DNA from: Acidisoma sp035492295 | GTDB lineage: Bacteria > Pseudomonadota > Alphaproteobacteria > Acetobacterales > Acetobacteraceae | Assembly (NCBI RefSeq): GCF_035492295.1 | Contig: NZ_DATJJK010000091.1 | Location: 1 to 36,728, forward strand | Direction: 5' to 3' | DNA length: 36,728 nt | Translations under genes and position numbers: made by a program | Notes under the pieces: generated by a model | Database searches by the model: none | What the model was told of the DNA's origin: nothing | The model's input: only the letters and a program-made list of their open reading frames with translations | Shown: positions 1 through 8,575 of the stretch, piece by piece | How the letters are laid out: every line of letters begins with the position of its first letter | How positions within the stretch are numbered: position 1 is the first letter of the stretch

Positions 1-665
1 GCGCCGGCCTGGACGATCACCGGCCACCCCTGGACGGGGCGGGCGATGTTCAGCGGACCTTTGACGGACAGATGCTCGCCCTTATGCGCCAGCACATGCA
101 TCTTCCCGGGGTCGAAAAAGATGCCGGACTCCTTGTCGCGCAGCCAGGCATCATCCGCCCAGGAATCCCAAAGCCCGGTGACGACGTCATAAAATTCCCG
201 CGCGCGCGCATAGCGCGCGTCATGCTCCATCATGTCGTCCCGGCCGAAGTTCAATGCGGCATCGGGGTTCGCCGTGGTCACGATGTTCCAGCCCGCGCGG
301 CCCCCGCTGATATGGTCGATCGAGGCGAAGCGCCGGGCGATATGATAGGGCTCGTCGAAAGTGGTGGACGCGGTGGCGATGAGGCCGATGCGCTCCGTCA
401 CCATGGCGAGCGCCGAGAGCAGCGTCAGCGGCTCGAAGGAGGTGGCGGTCGCGCTCCGCTTCAGCGCGTCCATGCTCATGTTCAGCACGGCGAGGTGATC
501 GGCCATGAAGAAGGCGTCGAAACAGCCGCGCTCCAGCGTCTGGATGAAATGCGTCAGGTGCTTCAGGTTGAAATTCGCGTCGGCGGAGGCGCTTGGGTAG
601 CGCCACCAGGCGGTATGGATGCCGACGGGGCGCATGAAGGCGCCCAGATGCAGCTGTTTCGTCAT
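1..665 (-). CDS. NtaA/SnaA/DmoA-type FMN-dependent monooxygenase, N-terminal part
   Basis: This is the first 221 codons of a gene that runs off the left edge; the reading frame is open throughout. The protein starts MTKQLHLGAFMRP and continues with DAFFMADHLAVLN, the segment SGGRAGWNIVTTANPDAA and the ending GWPVIVQAG, which are typical of the nitrilotriacetate/dibenzothiophene monooxygenase group of luciferase-like (beta/alpha)8-barrel enzymes. Family members are usually about 440 residues, so roughly half is present. They use FMNH2 supplied by a separate reductase to oxidise a small organic, often sulfur- or amine-containing, substrate; the substrate here cannot be read from the sequence. 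The ATG at 665 has a GGAGAG ribosome binding site six bases upstream. It follows maeB on the same strand, but a hairpin lies between them, so it may be transcribed separately. Confidence 0.85.
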   Translation of the reverse strand, partial: MTKQLHLGAFMRPVGIHTAWWRYPSASADANFNLKHLTHFIQTLERGCFDAFFMADHLAVLNMSMDALKRSATATSFEPLTLLSALAMVTERIGLIATASTTFDEPYHIARRFASIDHISGGRAGWNIVTTANPDAALNFGRDDMMEHDARYARAREFYDVVTGLWDSWADDAWLRDKESGIFFDPGKMHVLAHKGEHLSVKGPLNIARPVQGWPVIVQAG

Positions 666-701
666 GACAGGCTCTCCACTGTTACGAAGAGCTTCGCCCG
701 A

Positions 702-730
702 GCCCCCCGGCCGCGCAACGGCCAGGGAGC
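702..730 (-). terminator. GC-rich hairpin after maeB
   Basis: On the minus strand a 12-pair stem (arms at 719-730 and 702-713, two of the pairs G-U) closes a five-base loop. It begins nine bases after the maeB stop codon. There is no clear U-run behind it, so it may act only as an mRNA 3' stabiliser or a weak terminator between maeB and the monooxygenase gene. Confidence 0.4.
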
Positions 731-738
731 CATGACAG

Positions 739-3027
739 TCATTCCATCGTGTGCGCAGCCGCCAGGCAGGAGTAGATCACCAGGTCGGAGACCTTGGCAT
801 CCATCGGCACCACCTGCACGGCATGTTCCAGCCCCGTCAGCACTGGGCCGATCACCCGCGCTTCTCCAAGACGGGCCACCATCTGCGTCGCAATCTGGGC
901 GGCGTCCAGCCCGGGCATGATGAGGATATTGGCATTGTCGGTCAGGCGCGAGAAGGGATAACGCTCCCGCAACTGGCCGTCGAGCGCCACTTCCGGTGTC
1001 ATCTCCCCGTCGAACTCGAAATCCGCCCCTTCCGTCTCCAGGATGCGCACGGCTTCCGCGAGCCGACCGCCGGCGCCGGCCAGCGGCTGGCCGAAAGTGG
1101 AGGAGGCGCAGAAGGCGACGCGCGGGCTCTGGCCCAGGGCACTCATCCGCATCGCGGCGACCCGCGCGATGGTGGCGAGTTCCTCGGCCGAAGGTTTCAG
1201 GTTGATGAGCGTGTCGGCCACCAGCAGCGTCTGATGCGGCGAGACGACCATGGAGAGACCGAAGGCCACGCGGCCGGGCTTGATGTCGATGGCGAGGCGG
1301 ATCGCATCCAGCGCCTGCGCCGGCGCGCGGGTGAGGCCGGTCACCATCCCGTCCGCATCGCCGAGTGCCACGGCACAGGCGGCGAAGACGTTACGATCCT
1401 GATTGACCATGCGCTGCACATCCCGCAGCAGATAGCCGCGGCGCTGCAGGCGCCCGTAGAGGTATTCGGAGTAGCGCTCGTTATTTTTGTGATCGTCCAT
1501 GGCGGCAAGCCGCGCATTGCGGATCTCGATGCCCTTGTGCAGCGGCAGTTCGAGCCGCGAGAAGGCGGCGCGCACACGATCCTCGTTGCCGATGAGAATG
1601 GGGGTGCCAAAGCCTTCCTTCTGATACTGGGCAGCTGCCCGCACCATGGTCTCGTTCTCGCCTTCCGCGAAAACGATGCGTTTGGGCTGGCTGCGCACGC
1701 CCTCGGTGATGAGATCGAGAATGTTCACCGCCGTGTCGAGGCGCGCGGCGAGCTTGCGGCGATAGAGCTTCACCTCCGGCAAAGGCAGGCGGGCGACACC
1801 GCTTTCAACCGCCGCCTGCGCGACTGCCAGCGGAATCCGCGTGATGAGGCGTGGATCGAAGGCATTGGGGATGATGTATTCGGGGCCGAAGCGCAACTGG
1901 CGGGCGGCGGCGCGATGCACCTCGTCCGGCACGTCCTCGCGCGCGAGCTCGGCGAGCGCCTGGGCGGCAGCAGCCTTCATCGCCTCGTTGATGGTGCGCG
2001 CCCGCACATCCAGCGCGCCGCGGAAGATATAGGGGAACCCCAGAACATTATTGACCTGATTGGGATAATCCGAGCGGCCTGTGGCGATGATGGCATCCGG
2101 GGAAGCGGCACGCGCCTCCTCCGGGGTGATCTCGGGGTCGGGATTGGCGAGCGCCAGGATGATCGGACGCGGCGCCATGCTTCGCACCATGTCCTGGCTG
2201 AGCGCGCCCTTGGCCGATAGGCCGAGGAAGACATCCGCGCCGCGTACCGCGTCCTCCAGCGTTCGCAACCCGGTCTCCACCGCATGGGCCGATTTCCATT
2301 GGTTGAGGTCCGTCCGACCGCGATGGATCACGCCTTTGGTATCGCAGGCGAGAATGTTCTCGCGCTTCATGCCGAGCGTCAGCAGCAGGTCGATGCAGGC
2401 GATCCCGGCCGCCCCCGCGCCGTTGACGACAAGACGGACATCCGCCAGATCACGCTTTGTCAGATGGCAGGCATTGATCAGGGCGGCGGCCGCGACGATG
2501 GCCGTGCCGTGCTGGTCGTCATGAAAGACCGGAATATCCATCAGCTCGCGCAGGCGGGTTTCGATGACGAAGCATTCCGGCGCCCTGATGTCTTCGAGGT
2601 TGATGCCGCCGAAGGAGGCACCGAGCAGCTTCACGCAGCTCACGAATTCCTCAACATCCTCGGTGGAAACTTCAAGGTCGATGCCGTCGACATCGGCGAA
2701 GCGCTTGAAGAGCGCGACCTTGCCCTCCATCACCGGCTTGGAGGCGAGCGCACCGATATTGCCCAGGCCCAGCACGGCGGTGCCGTTGGAAATCACCGCC
2801 ACCATGTTGCCGCGGGTCGTATAGGTATAGGCGAGTTCGGGGTTTTCCGCGATCTTGAGGCAGGGGGCAGCGACCCCTGGCGAATAGGCGAGGCTGAGGT
2901 CCCGCGCCGTCGTCAGCGGTTTCGAAATCCGGGTCTCGAGCTTGCCCGGACGCCCGGAGGCGTGCAGTTCGAGGGCGCTTTCCGACAGGAAAGCAGGGCC
3001 CGTCCCCGCCGTCTCTTGATCCGGCAT
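739..3027 (-). CDS. maeB: NADP-dependent malic enzyme with C-terminal phosphotransacetylase-like domain
   Basis: Oxidatively decarboxylates L-malate to pyruvate, normally with NADP+, supplying NADPH and pyruvate in the cytoplasm. The 762-residue length matches the fused MaeB class. Residues about 20-160 are the malic enzyme N-terminal domain with LAYSPGVAAPC and the KVALFKRFADVDGIDLEV segment; FHDDQHGTAIV, a hallmark metal- and malate-binding stretch, follows near residue 170. The NAD(P)-binding domain (LVVNGAGAAGIACIDLLL) runs to about 400. From about 430 to the end comes a phosphate acetyltransferase-like domain (RIVFAEGENETMVRAA; NILIMPGLDAA), which in this family is regulatory and lacks transacetylase activity. 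The ATG at 3027 gives a standard N-terminus. It stands alone between a LysR gene and the monooxygenase gene. Confidence 0.95.
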   Translation of the reverse strand: MPDQETAGTGPAFLSESALELHASGRPGKLETRISKPLTTARDLSLAYSPGVAAPCLKIAENPELAYTYTTRGNMVAVISNGTAVLGLGNIGALASKPVMEGKVALFKRFADVDGIDLEVSTEDVEEFVSCVKLLGASFGGINLEDIRAPECFVIETRLRELMDIPVFHDDQHGTAIVAAAALINACHLTKRDLADVRLVVNGAGAAGIACIDLLLTLGMKRENILACDTKGVIHRGRTDLNQWKSAHAVETGLRTLEDAVRGADVFLGLSAKGALSQDMVRSMAPRPIILALANPDPEITPEEARAASPDAIIATGRSDYPNQVNNVLGFPYIFRGALDVRARTINEAMKAAAAQALAELAREDVPDEVHRAAARQLRFGPEYIIPNAFDPRLITRIPLAVAQAAVESGVARLPLPEVKLYRRKLAARLDTAVNILDLITEGVRSQPKRIVFAEGENETMVRAAAQYQKEGFGTPILIGNEDRVRAAFSRLELPLHKGIEIRNARLAAMDDHKNNERYSEYLYGRLQRRGYLLRDVQRMVNQDRNVFAACAVALGDADGMVTGLTRAPAQALDAIRLAIDIKPGRVAFGLSMVVSPHQTLLVADTLINLKPSAEELATIARVAAMRMSALGQSPRVAFCASSTFGQPLAGAGGRLAEAVRILETEGADFEFDGEMTPEVALDGQLRERYPFSRLTDNANILIMPGLDAAQIATQMVARLGEARVIGPVLTGLEHAVQVVPMDAKVSDLVIYSCLAAAHTME

Positions 3028-3113
3028 CTGCGTTCCATCCCATCTTGATTGGCAGCGCTCATTGGCGCCTTGGACGAAAGGTTAGCCTGACATTTCAGAC
3101 GAAATCCAGACGA

Positions 3114-4094
3114 TTAGCCGCGAGCGCCCTCGACCGAAGGTCTGGCCTGCACGCCGGGCGCGGCTCGGGCGGACGCGGCTCGGCCGGACGCGGCCCGGCC
3201 GGCGCTCCTATAGCGCAGCGCGTCGACGAGAAGGCTGAAGGCCGCGGAGGGCTGCCGGCGGCTGGGGTAATAGAGGTGATAGCCGGCAAAGGGCTGGCAC
3301 CAGTCCTGCAGGACGGGCACAAGCCGCCCGGCGGCGACGTCCTCTTCCACGTGATCCTCGACGATGCAGGTGAGGCCGAAACCCTCCCGGGCCGCCTGCA
3401 GCATGGGCTCCACCTCATTGAAGATGAGGCGGCCTTCCACCCGCACCCGCAACTCCCTGCCGCCCTGGCCCAGCTCCCAGGCGTAAAGCCCGCCCGCACT
3501 CCGCAGCCGCAGGTTGATGCAGTCGTGCTGGGCGAGGTCCTGTGGTGTTTCCGGCCGGCCGCGCCGGGCAAAGTAATCGGGAGAGCCCACCACGGCCATG
3601 CGCAGATCGGGGCCAATGCGGACCGCCACCATGTCCTTGGCAATCGATTCTCCAAGCCGCACCCCGGCATCGAAGCGCTCGGCCACGATATCGGTGAAGC
3701 CGGCATCGACTGAAAGTTCAACCCGAATATCTGGATAGAGTGGCAGCAAGCGGCGGAGCGCAGGCCAGATCAGCGTCTTCGCCGCGTGCTCGGCGGCGGT
3801 GATGCGGATGGTTCCGGCCGGCTTCTCTCGCAGGTCGCCGATGGCCGAAAGTTCCTGCGCGATCTCCTGCAGTGCCGGGCGCAGAGTCAGGATCAGCCGC
3901 TCCCCCGCCTCCGTCGCCGCGACGCGCCTGGTCGTGCGCGTCAGCAGACGCACACCGAGCCGCGTTTCCAGCCGTCGCACGGTATAGCTCAGCGCGGATT
4001 GAGAAGTTCCCAGCCGGGCTGCGGCGCGCGTAAAGCTCTGTTCCTCGGCCACCGCCAGGAAGGCATTCAGGTCGATCAGATCCTCACGCCGCAT
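3114..4094 (-). CDS. LysR-family transcriptional regulator
   Basis: A DNA-binding transcription factor of the LysR type. Residues 1-60 form the winged helix-turn-helix (LIDLNAFLAVAEEQSFTRAAARLGTSQSALSYTVRRLE), followed by a periplasmic-binding-like effector domain (about 90-295). It resembles the LysR regulators that sit opposite SDR, AKR or ADH genes in alphaproteobacteria. It diverges from the zinc alcohol dehydrogenase gene at 4206 across 111 bases and is therefore its most likely regulator. At 326 residues it is longer than the usual 295-305: the extra C-terminal tail is a low-complexity GRAAS/ARAAP stretch produced by a 15-base tandem repeat at 3156-3200. Confidence 0.93.
   Translation of the reverse strand: MRREDLIDLNAFLAVAEEQSFTRAAARLGTSQSALSYTVRRLETRLGVRLLTRTTRRVAATEAGERLILTLRPALQEIAQELSAIGDLREKPAGTIRITAAEHAAKTLIWPALRRLLPLYPDIRVELSVDAGFTDIVAERFDAGVRLGESIAKDMVAVRIGPDLRMAVVGSPDYFARRGRPETPQDLAQHDCINLRLRSAGGLYAWELGQGGRELRVRVEGRLIFNEVEPMLQAAREGFGLTCIVEDHVEEDVAAGRLVPVLQDWCQPFAGYHLYYPSRRQPSAAFSLLVDALRYRSAGRAASGRAASARAAPGVQARPSVEGARG
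3156..3200. repeat. 15-bp tandem repeat inside the LysR 3' end
   Basis: Three adjacent 15-base copies: GGGCGCGGCTCGGGC (3156-3170), GGACGCGGCTCGGCC (3171-3185) and GGACGCGGCCCGGCC (3186-3200). Because the unit is a multiple of three, copy-number change would add or remove five residues from the LysR C-terminal tail without a frameshift. Confidence 0.8.
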
Positions 4095-4096
4095 TC

Positions 4097-4125
4097 ATGA
4101 GCCTCGGATATAGCTTCATGCTCAT
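4097..4125. promoter_or_regulatory. Candidate LysR operator in the divergent LysR/ADH intergenic region
   Basis: A perfect six-base inverted repeat ATGAGC (4097-4102) and GCTCAT (4120-4125) lies between the start codon of the LysR gene (4094) and that of the alcohol dehydrogenase gene (4206). The right half also contains AGC-TTCAT-GCT, a smaller dyad. LysR proteins usually bind interrupted dyads in such divergent promoters. Assignment rests on position and symmetry only. Confidence 0.4.
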
Positions 4126-4205
4126 TGTAGCGGATTAATCGGGGCGCGCGACCGGTGCATCATGCAATGGGCTCAAACGCCCTAGTTCTACCGATAGAGG
4201 TTACC

Positions 4206-5258
4206 ATGAACACCACAGGTTATGCGGCGCTCCGCTGCGACGCACCGCTCGAGCCCTTCAGCTTCGAACGCCGGGCGCCGCGCCCGAACGACATCGCGAT
4301 GGAGATTCTCTACAGCGGCGTCTGCCATTCCGACCTGCATCAGGCCCGCAACGACTGGGGCTGGAGCAGCTATCCGATGGTGCCGGGCCACGAGATTGTC
4401 GGCCGCGTCACTGCTGTGGGCTCGGCGGTCACACGCTACAAGATCGGCGATGCCGTCGCTGTGGGCTGCATCGTCGACAGCTGCATGAGCTGCGACCAGT
4501 GCCGCCGGGGCGAGGAGCAGCTTTGCCGCGCGAATGCGACTCAGACCTACAATGATCGTGACCGGATCGACGGCACGCCGACCTATGGCGGCTATTCCAA
4601 GCACCTTGTGGTGCGGGAAGAGTTCGTGCTGCGCGTGCCGGAGGGGCTGGACCTTTCCCGCGCCGCGCCGCTGCTCTGCGCCGGCATCACCACCTATTCG
4701 CCGCTTCGTACCTGGAATGTCGGCCCGGGCAGCAAGGTCGGCGTCATCGGTCTCGGTGGTCTCGGCCATATGGCGGTGAAGCTGGCCGTGGGTCTCGGCG
4801 CGGAGGTCACCGTCATCAGCCGCGCGAGGGACAAGGAGGCCGATGCCCGCGCGCTGGGTGCGGACCACTACCTCGTCTCGAGCGATACCGAGGCCATGGC
4901 ACAGGCAGCGAGCCGCTTCGATCTCATCATCGATACCGTGCCTGTCGATCATGATCTGACAACCTATCTGCCGCTGCTCGACGTCGATGCGACGCTGGTG
5001 ATCGTCGGTGTCGTCGGGCCGATCCAGGGCACGAACACCGTGCCACTGCTGATGGGCCGCAGGCGGGTTGCCGGTTCGCCCATCGGCGGCATCGCCGAGA
5101 CTCAGGAGATGCTCGATTTCTGCGCCCGCAAGAACATCCTGCCGGAATGCGAGACGATCCGGATGGATGAGATCAACGGGGCTTTCGAGCGCATGGAGCG
5201 CGCCGATGTGCGCTACCGCTTCGTGATCGACATGGCGAGCCTGCCCGCCGCCGCGTAA
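4206..5258 (+). CDS. Zinc-dependent NAD(P) alcohol dehydrogenase (YahK/cinnamyl-alcohol type)
   Basis: A medium-chain dehydrogenase of 350 residues that interconverts alcohols and aldehydes. Catalytic zinc ligands are visible at Cys40 (SGVCHSD), His62-Glu63 (PGHEIVG) and Cys158 (PLLCAGITTYSP); structural zinc ligands are Cys93, Cys96, Cys99 and Cys107. The nucleotide-binding loop is GLGGLGHMAVKLA, followed by the acceptor strand VTVISRARDKE, whose Ser-Arg suggests NADPH preference. These features match the YahK/AdhC-type aldehyde reductases. The ATG at 4206 is chosen because AGAGG lies five bases upstream and MNTTGYAALRC is a normal N-terminus; an in-frame extension to 4155 adds 17 unrelated residues. 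It diverges from the LysR gene and converges with the MFS gene. Confidence 0.93.
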   Translation: MNTTGYAALRCDAPLEPFSFERRAPRPNDIAMEILYSGVCHSDLHQARNDWGWSSYPMVPGHEIVGRVTAVGSAVTRYKIGDAVAVGCIVDSCMSCDQCRRGEEQLCRANATQTYNDRDRIDGTPTYGGYSKHLVVREEFVLRVPEGLDLSRAAPLLCAGITTYSPLRTWNVGPGSKVGVIGLGGLGHMAVKLAVGLGAEVTVISRARDKEADARALGADHYLVSSDTEAMAQAASRFDLIIDTVPVDHDLTTYLPLLDVDATLVIVGVVGPIQGTNTVPLLMGRRRVAGSPIGGIAETQEMLDFCARKNILPECETIRMDEINGAFERMERADVRYRFVIDMASLPAAA

Positions 5259-5268
5259 CGCTGCCATC

Positions 5269-5298
5269 CTGCCGGGCGCCCTTCCCGGTACCCGGCAG
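5269..5298. terminator. Hairpin between convergent ADH and MFS genes
   Basis: A perfect eight-base inverted repeat CTGCCGGG (5269-5276) and CCCGGCAG (5291-5298) with a 14-base loop sits in the 47-base gap between two convergent genes, where a bidirectional terminator would be expected. It has no U-run on either side. Confidence 0.45.
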
Positions 5299-5305
5299 AA
5301 ACGAA

Positions 5306-6544
5306 CTAGCCTGCTGATCTGGCTGGCCGTGACGTGACGGCCAGCCAGGCGCAGAAGAGCGATCCCAGCCCGCATAAGCCGATGACACCACCCATCGGCC
5401 AGGGCGTGCCATCCGCGAAGACGCCGAGCAAAGCCGAGGTCAGGATGCCGCTGCCATATTGCAGCGCGCCGACGAGGGCAGAAACCGCGCCCGCACGATG
5501 TGGAAAAGCCGACATGGCACCCGCGATGGAATTCGCGACAATCAGGCCGGTGGACGAGATGTAAACGAAGAGCGGAATCGCCAGCCCGGCGAGACCGCCG
5601 AAGCCGCTCCAGGCGTCCGCCGCAACCACCAGGGCGGCGACGGCCGAGCCTGCCGTGCCAGCCCGAAGCAGGCGCACGCCACCCAATCGAGTGACGAGCC
5701 GGGCATTGATCATATTGGCCAGCATGATGCCGATAATGGCGACCGCGAAGAGCAGGCCATAGAAGCGCGGCGGGACGTGGTAGTAGGTGATATAGACGAA
5801 GGGCGTGCCGGCGATATAGGCGTAGACACCGCCATAGAGGAAGGCTCCTGCTCCGGCATAGCCCAACAGCCGCTTTTGCCGGATGAGCATGAAATAGCCC
5901 GCCATCGCCTGTATCACCGGCTCGTGGTTCCGCCGCCCCTCGGGCAGCGTCTCGGGTAAGCGCAGCACAGCCACCAGCGTCAGCGCTCCGATGCCGACGA
6001 GCACCCAAAAGATCGCCCGCCAGGAGGCAAGAACAAGAATCTGTCCGCCCAGGATCGGCCCCAGTAGCGGCGCAATGGCCATCACCGTGATGAGGGTGGA
6101 AAGCATCTGCGCCGCGCGGTCGCCGGTATAGAGATCCCGCACCATGGCACGTGACAGCACAACGCCCGCGCAAGCGCCGACCGCTTGGAGGACACGCCAG
6201 CCGATGATCTCCCCCGCACTTGTCGAAAGGGCACATCCGGCCGAACCAACCACGAAAAGAAGGATGCCGATCGCGACCGGCAGGCGGCGGCCGTGCCGGT
6301 CCCCGATCGGGCCCCAGAGCAGCTGGCCCAAGCTGAAGCCGATGAGATAGCCGGAGATGGTCAGTTCCATATGGCCCGCATCGGACCGTAGCGCCTCCGT
6401 CATCCGTGGCAGGGCCGGGAGATAGAGATCGGTCGAGATGGAGGCGAAGCCCATCAGCGTGCTGAGCGTCGCCAACACGCGCAGGCCGTGCCTGCCCGCC
6501 TCCATCTCCGACAGGCTTGCAGCTTGAGCCGTCAATTCGGTCAC
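5306..6544 (-). CDS. MFS multidrug exporter of the Bcr/CflA type
   Basis: A 412-residue inner-membrane proton-coupled exporter with about 12 hydrophobic segments. Family signs are the N-terminal stretch TLMGFASISTDLYLPALPRM, the loop 2-3 motif A GDRHGRRLPVAIG and VVLSRAMVRDLYTGDRAAQ, all typical of Bcr/CflA drug:H+ antiporters. The actual substrate is unknown. The start is GTG at 6544, inside the stop of the SDR gene (GTGA overlap), with AGGAG just upstream, so translation is probably coupled. The SDR-exporter pairing suggests that the operon modifies and expels a common compound, but this is inference. Confidence 0.9.
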   Translation of the reverse strand: MTELTAQAASLSEMEAGRHGLRVLATLSTLMGFASISTDLYLPALPRMTEALRSDAGHMELTISGYLIGFSLGQLLWGPIGDRHGRRLPVAIGILLFVVGSAGCALSTSAGEIIGWRVLQAVGACAGVVLSRAMVRDLYTGDRAAQMLSTLITVMAIAPLLGPILGGQILVLASWRAIFWVLVGIGALTLVAVLRLPETLPEGRRNHEPVIQAMAGYFMLIRQKRLLGYAGAGAFLYGGVYAYIAGTPFVYITYYHVPPRFYGLLFAVAIIGIMLANMINARLVTRLGGVRLLRAGTAGSAVAALVVAADAWSGFGGLAGLAIPLFVYISSTGLIVANSIAGAMSAFPHRAGAVSALVGALQYGSGILTSALLGVFADGTPWPMGGVIGLCGLGSLFCAWLAVTSRPARSAG

Positions 6545-7281
6545 AGCTCCTGCGCGGTCGGGCGGAACAGGATTTCGTTGATGTCGACCTCTTCCGGCTG
6601 GCTCATGGCGAAGGAGACGACGCGGGCGAAGGACTCCGCCGGAATGGCGATGTTCTCATAGAACGCACGGACATTCTTGGCCGCATCGGGGTCGGTCACG
6701 CTATCCGGTAGCTCGGACATCACCGCGCCCGGCGAGATGATGGTGGTGCGGATATTGTGCGGTTTCATCTCCATGCGCAGCCCTTCCGAGAGCATACGAA
6801 CGGCGGCCTTGGTGGCGGCATAGACGGCGCTGCCTTGGCGCACCTTGTGACCGGCGACCGAGGAGACGTTGATGATATGGCCGCTCTTCTGCCGGATCAT
6901 ATGCGGCAGGGCGGCATTGATGCCGTAGAGAACGCCTTTGATGTTGACATCGATCATGCGGTCCCAATCCTGAACGCGGCCGCGCTCCAGAAGGGAATGC
7001 GGCATCAGGCCGGCATTGTTGAGGATCACATCCACCCGGCCATGCAGCGCGACCGCCGCATCCACCAGCGCCGTGACCTGTGCCGCATCGGTGACGTCGG
7101 TTTTCACGGCCGCCCCCGTAGGCAGACGCAGCTCCGTCGCGAGCGCCTGCAGCCGGTCCATCCGGCGCGCGCCGAGGACGACTTTCGCGCCCTGTTCGGT
7201 TAGCAGCCGCGCGGTCGCCTCGCCCAAGCCACTGCTGGCGCCGGTGATGACGACAACCTTGCCTTCGATATTCTGTGTCAT
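6541..7281 (-). CDS. Short-chain dehydrogenase/reductase
   Basis: A 246-residue classical SDR oxidoreductase. The cofactor motif TGASSGLG (TGxxxGxG) is at residues 14-21, NNAG follows in LNNAGLMPHS, and the catalytic Ser-Tyr-Lys set is in INVSSVAGHK and YAATKAAVRML. The C-terminal part, DINEILFRPTAQEL, resembles E. coli YdfG/NADP-dependent relatives and many alphaproteobacterial SDRs of unknown substrate. It is the first gene of a two-gene unit with the MFS exporter (four-base overlap). A strong hairpin separates it from the aldo/keto reductase gene upstream, so it probably has its own promoter or depends on read-through. Confidence 0.92.
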   Translation of the reverse strand: MTQNIEGKVVVITGASSGLGEATARLLTEQGAKVVLGARRMDRLQALATELRLPTGAAVKTDVTDAAQVTALVDAAVALHGRVDVILNNAGLMPHSLLERGRVQDWDRMIDVNIKGVLYGINAALPHMIRQKSGHIINVSSVAGHKVRQGSAVYAATKAAVRMLSEGLRMEMKPHNIRTTIISPGAVMSELPDSVTDPDAAKNVRAFYENIAIPAESFARVVSFAMSQPEEVDINEILFRPTAQEL

Positions 7282-7303
7282 GGTCTTCTTCCTTCAAAAC
7301 AGG

Positions 7304-7341
7304 CGAAAGCCCGCGCCCCAGCAATGGGGCGCGGGCTTTCG
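7304..7341 (-). terminator. Perfect 16-bp hairpin terminator after the aldo/keto reductase gene
   Basis: The arms at 7304-7319 and 7326-7341 are exact inverted complements (CGAAAGCCCGCGCCCC and its complement) with a six-base loop. On the minus strand it follows the aldo/keto reductase stop codon by 13 bases and is succeeded by CCTGTTTTG. This arrangement, with AAAGCCCGC/GCGGGCTTT arms, is a typical intrinsic terminator. Confidence 0.85.
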
Positions 7342-7354
7342 GTTTGCGCAGGTT

Positions 7355-8347
7355 CTAGCGGCCGGTGGTTGCCATGAGATGAGCGGGATAACGCTCGCCT
7401 TCGACATCGATCGCGGCGAGCGCCGTGCTGATCTTGGCGAGATCGCTGACGCTCAGTTCCAGATCGGCCGCGCCGATATTCTCCTCGAAGCGGCTGAGCT
7501 TGGTGGTGCCTGGGATGGGTACGATCCAGGGTTTTTGCGCCAGCAGCCAGGCCAAAGCGAGCTGTGCTGGCGTCGCGCCCTTCTCGGCCGCGAGGGTCTT
7601 CAGCAGGTCGATCAGCGCCTGGTTCTTCTCCATCGCCTCCGGCGTGAAGCGCGGCAGAAGCCTGCGGAAGTCGCCTTCCCCCAGCTTGGTGTCACCGCTC
7701 ATAGCACCTGTGAGAAAACCCTTGCCGAGTGGGCTGTACGCGACAAGGCCGATGCCAAGTTCCGCACAGGCTTCGAGGATGCCGTTGGTCTCGGGCCCGC
7801 GCGTCCACAGCGAATATTCGTTCTGCAACGCCGCGACGGGCTGCACCGCATGGGCGCGGCGGACGGTGGCGGCACCGGGCTCGGACAGGCCGAAATGGCG
7901 CACCTTACCAGCGGCGATGAGGTCCTTCACCGCGCCGGCGACCTCCTCGATCGGCACATCGGGATCGACGCGATGCTGATAGAAAAGGTCGATCACATCG
8001 ATGCCGAGGCGCTTGAGCGACGCGTCGGCCACGGCGCGGATCTGCTCAGGGCGGCTGTTCATGCCGGCCATCTTGCCGTCCACGATGTTGAAGCCAAATT
8101 TCGTCGCGATCACCACCTGCTCGCGCAGCGGCCGCAACGCCTCACCCACGATTTCCTCGTTGGTATAGGGGCCGTAGACCTCTGCGGTATCGAAGAAGTT
8201 TTCGCCGCGTTCCACTGCCTGGCGGATCAGCGTGACGCTTTCCGCAGTGCTCAGCGCGTGGCCGTAGCTGAAATTGAGACCCATGCAGCCGAAGCCAATG
8301 GCCGAGACTTCGAGACCGCTTTTGCCGAGTTCGCGTTTGTGCATCAT
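7355..8347 (-). CDS. Aldo/keto reductase
   Basis: A 330-residue NADPH-dependent TIM-barrel oxidoreductase that reduces aldehydes or ketones. The catalytic tetrad is readable: Asp and Tyr in FFDTAEVYGPYTNEEIVGEAL, Lys in VVIATKFGF and His in LFYQHRVDPDVPIEEVAG. The beginning, KRELGKSGLEVSAIGFGCMG, and the C-terminal VPIPGTTKLSRFEENIGA are typical of the AKR11/12-like (YajO/IolS/pyridoxal reductase-like) group. The natural substrate cannot be assigned. The ATG at 8347 is preceded by GAGGAG; a second ATG follows immediately. It ends in a strong terminator, so it is probably monocistronic. The 228 bases upstream, before the GlxA-type gene, hold an AT-rich patch (about 8411-8459) that may be its promoter. 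Confidence 0.93.
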   Translation of the reverse strand: MMHKRELGKSGLEVSAIGFGCMGLNFSYGHALSTAESVTLIRQAVERGENFFDTAEVYGPYTNEEIVGEALRPLREQVVIATKFGFNIVDGKMAGMNSRPEQIRAVADASLKRLGIDVIDLFYQHRVDPDVPIEEVAGAVKDLIAAGKVRHFGLSEPGAATVRRAHAVQPVAALQNEYSLWTRGPETNGILEACAELGIGLVAYSPLGKGFLTGAMSGDTKLGEGDFRRLLPRFTPEAMEKNQALIDLLKTLAAEKGATPAQLALAWLLAQKPWIVPIPGTTKLSRFEENIGAADLELSVSDLAKISTALAAIDVEGERYPAHLMATTGR

Positions 8348-8575
8348 CTTTCTCCTCTCGGTGGCACAGCTGCGCCACCCGTTCGGACAAGAATAGGGCG
8401 CGAGACCTCCATCAATAAGGCGGCATAATCTGCATGTTATAATATCGTCAGTTCATGAAATGCTCCGCCGTGCGGCCATCTTGCTCGACATGCAGAACCG
8501 TCTGGTAAAGCGCCGGAGGATCCTGCGTGTGAGCATCGGTGGTGACCGCGTCGCCTGCGCGATCAAATCCTTTCG

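Noticed and set aside
4188..6236. A 682-codon minus-strand open frame across the ADH and MFS genes
   Set aside because: It runs antisense to the dehydrogenase and out of frame through the MFS gene; the sequence is arginine- and glycine-rich with no domain, as expected of GC-rich shadow frames.
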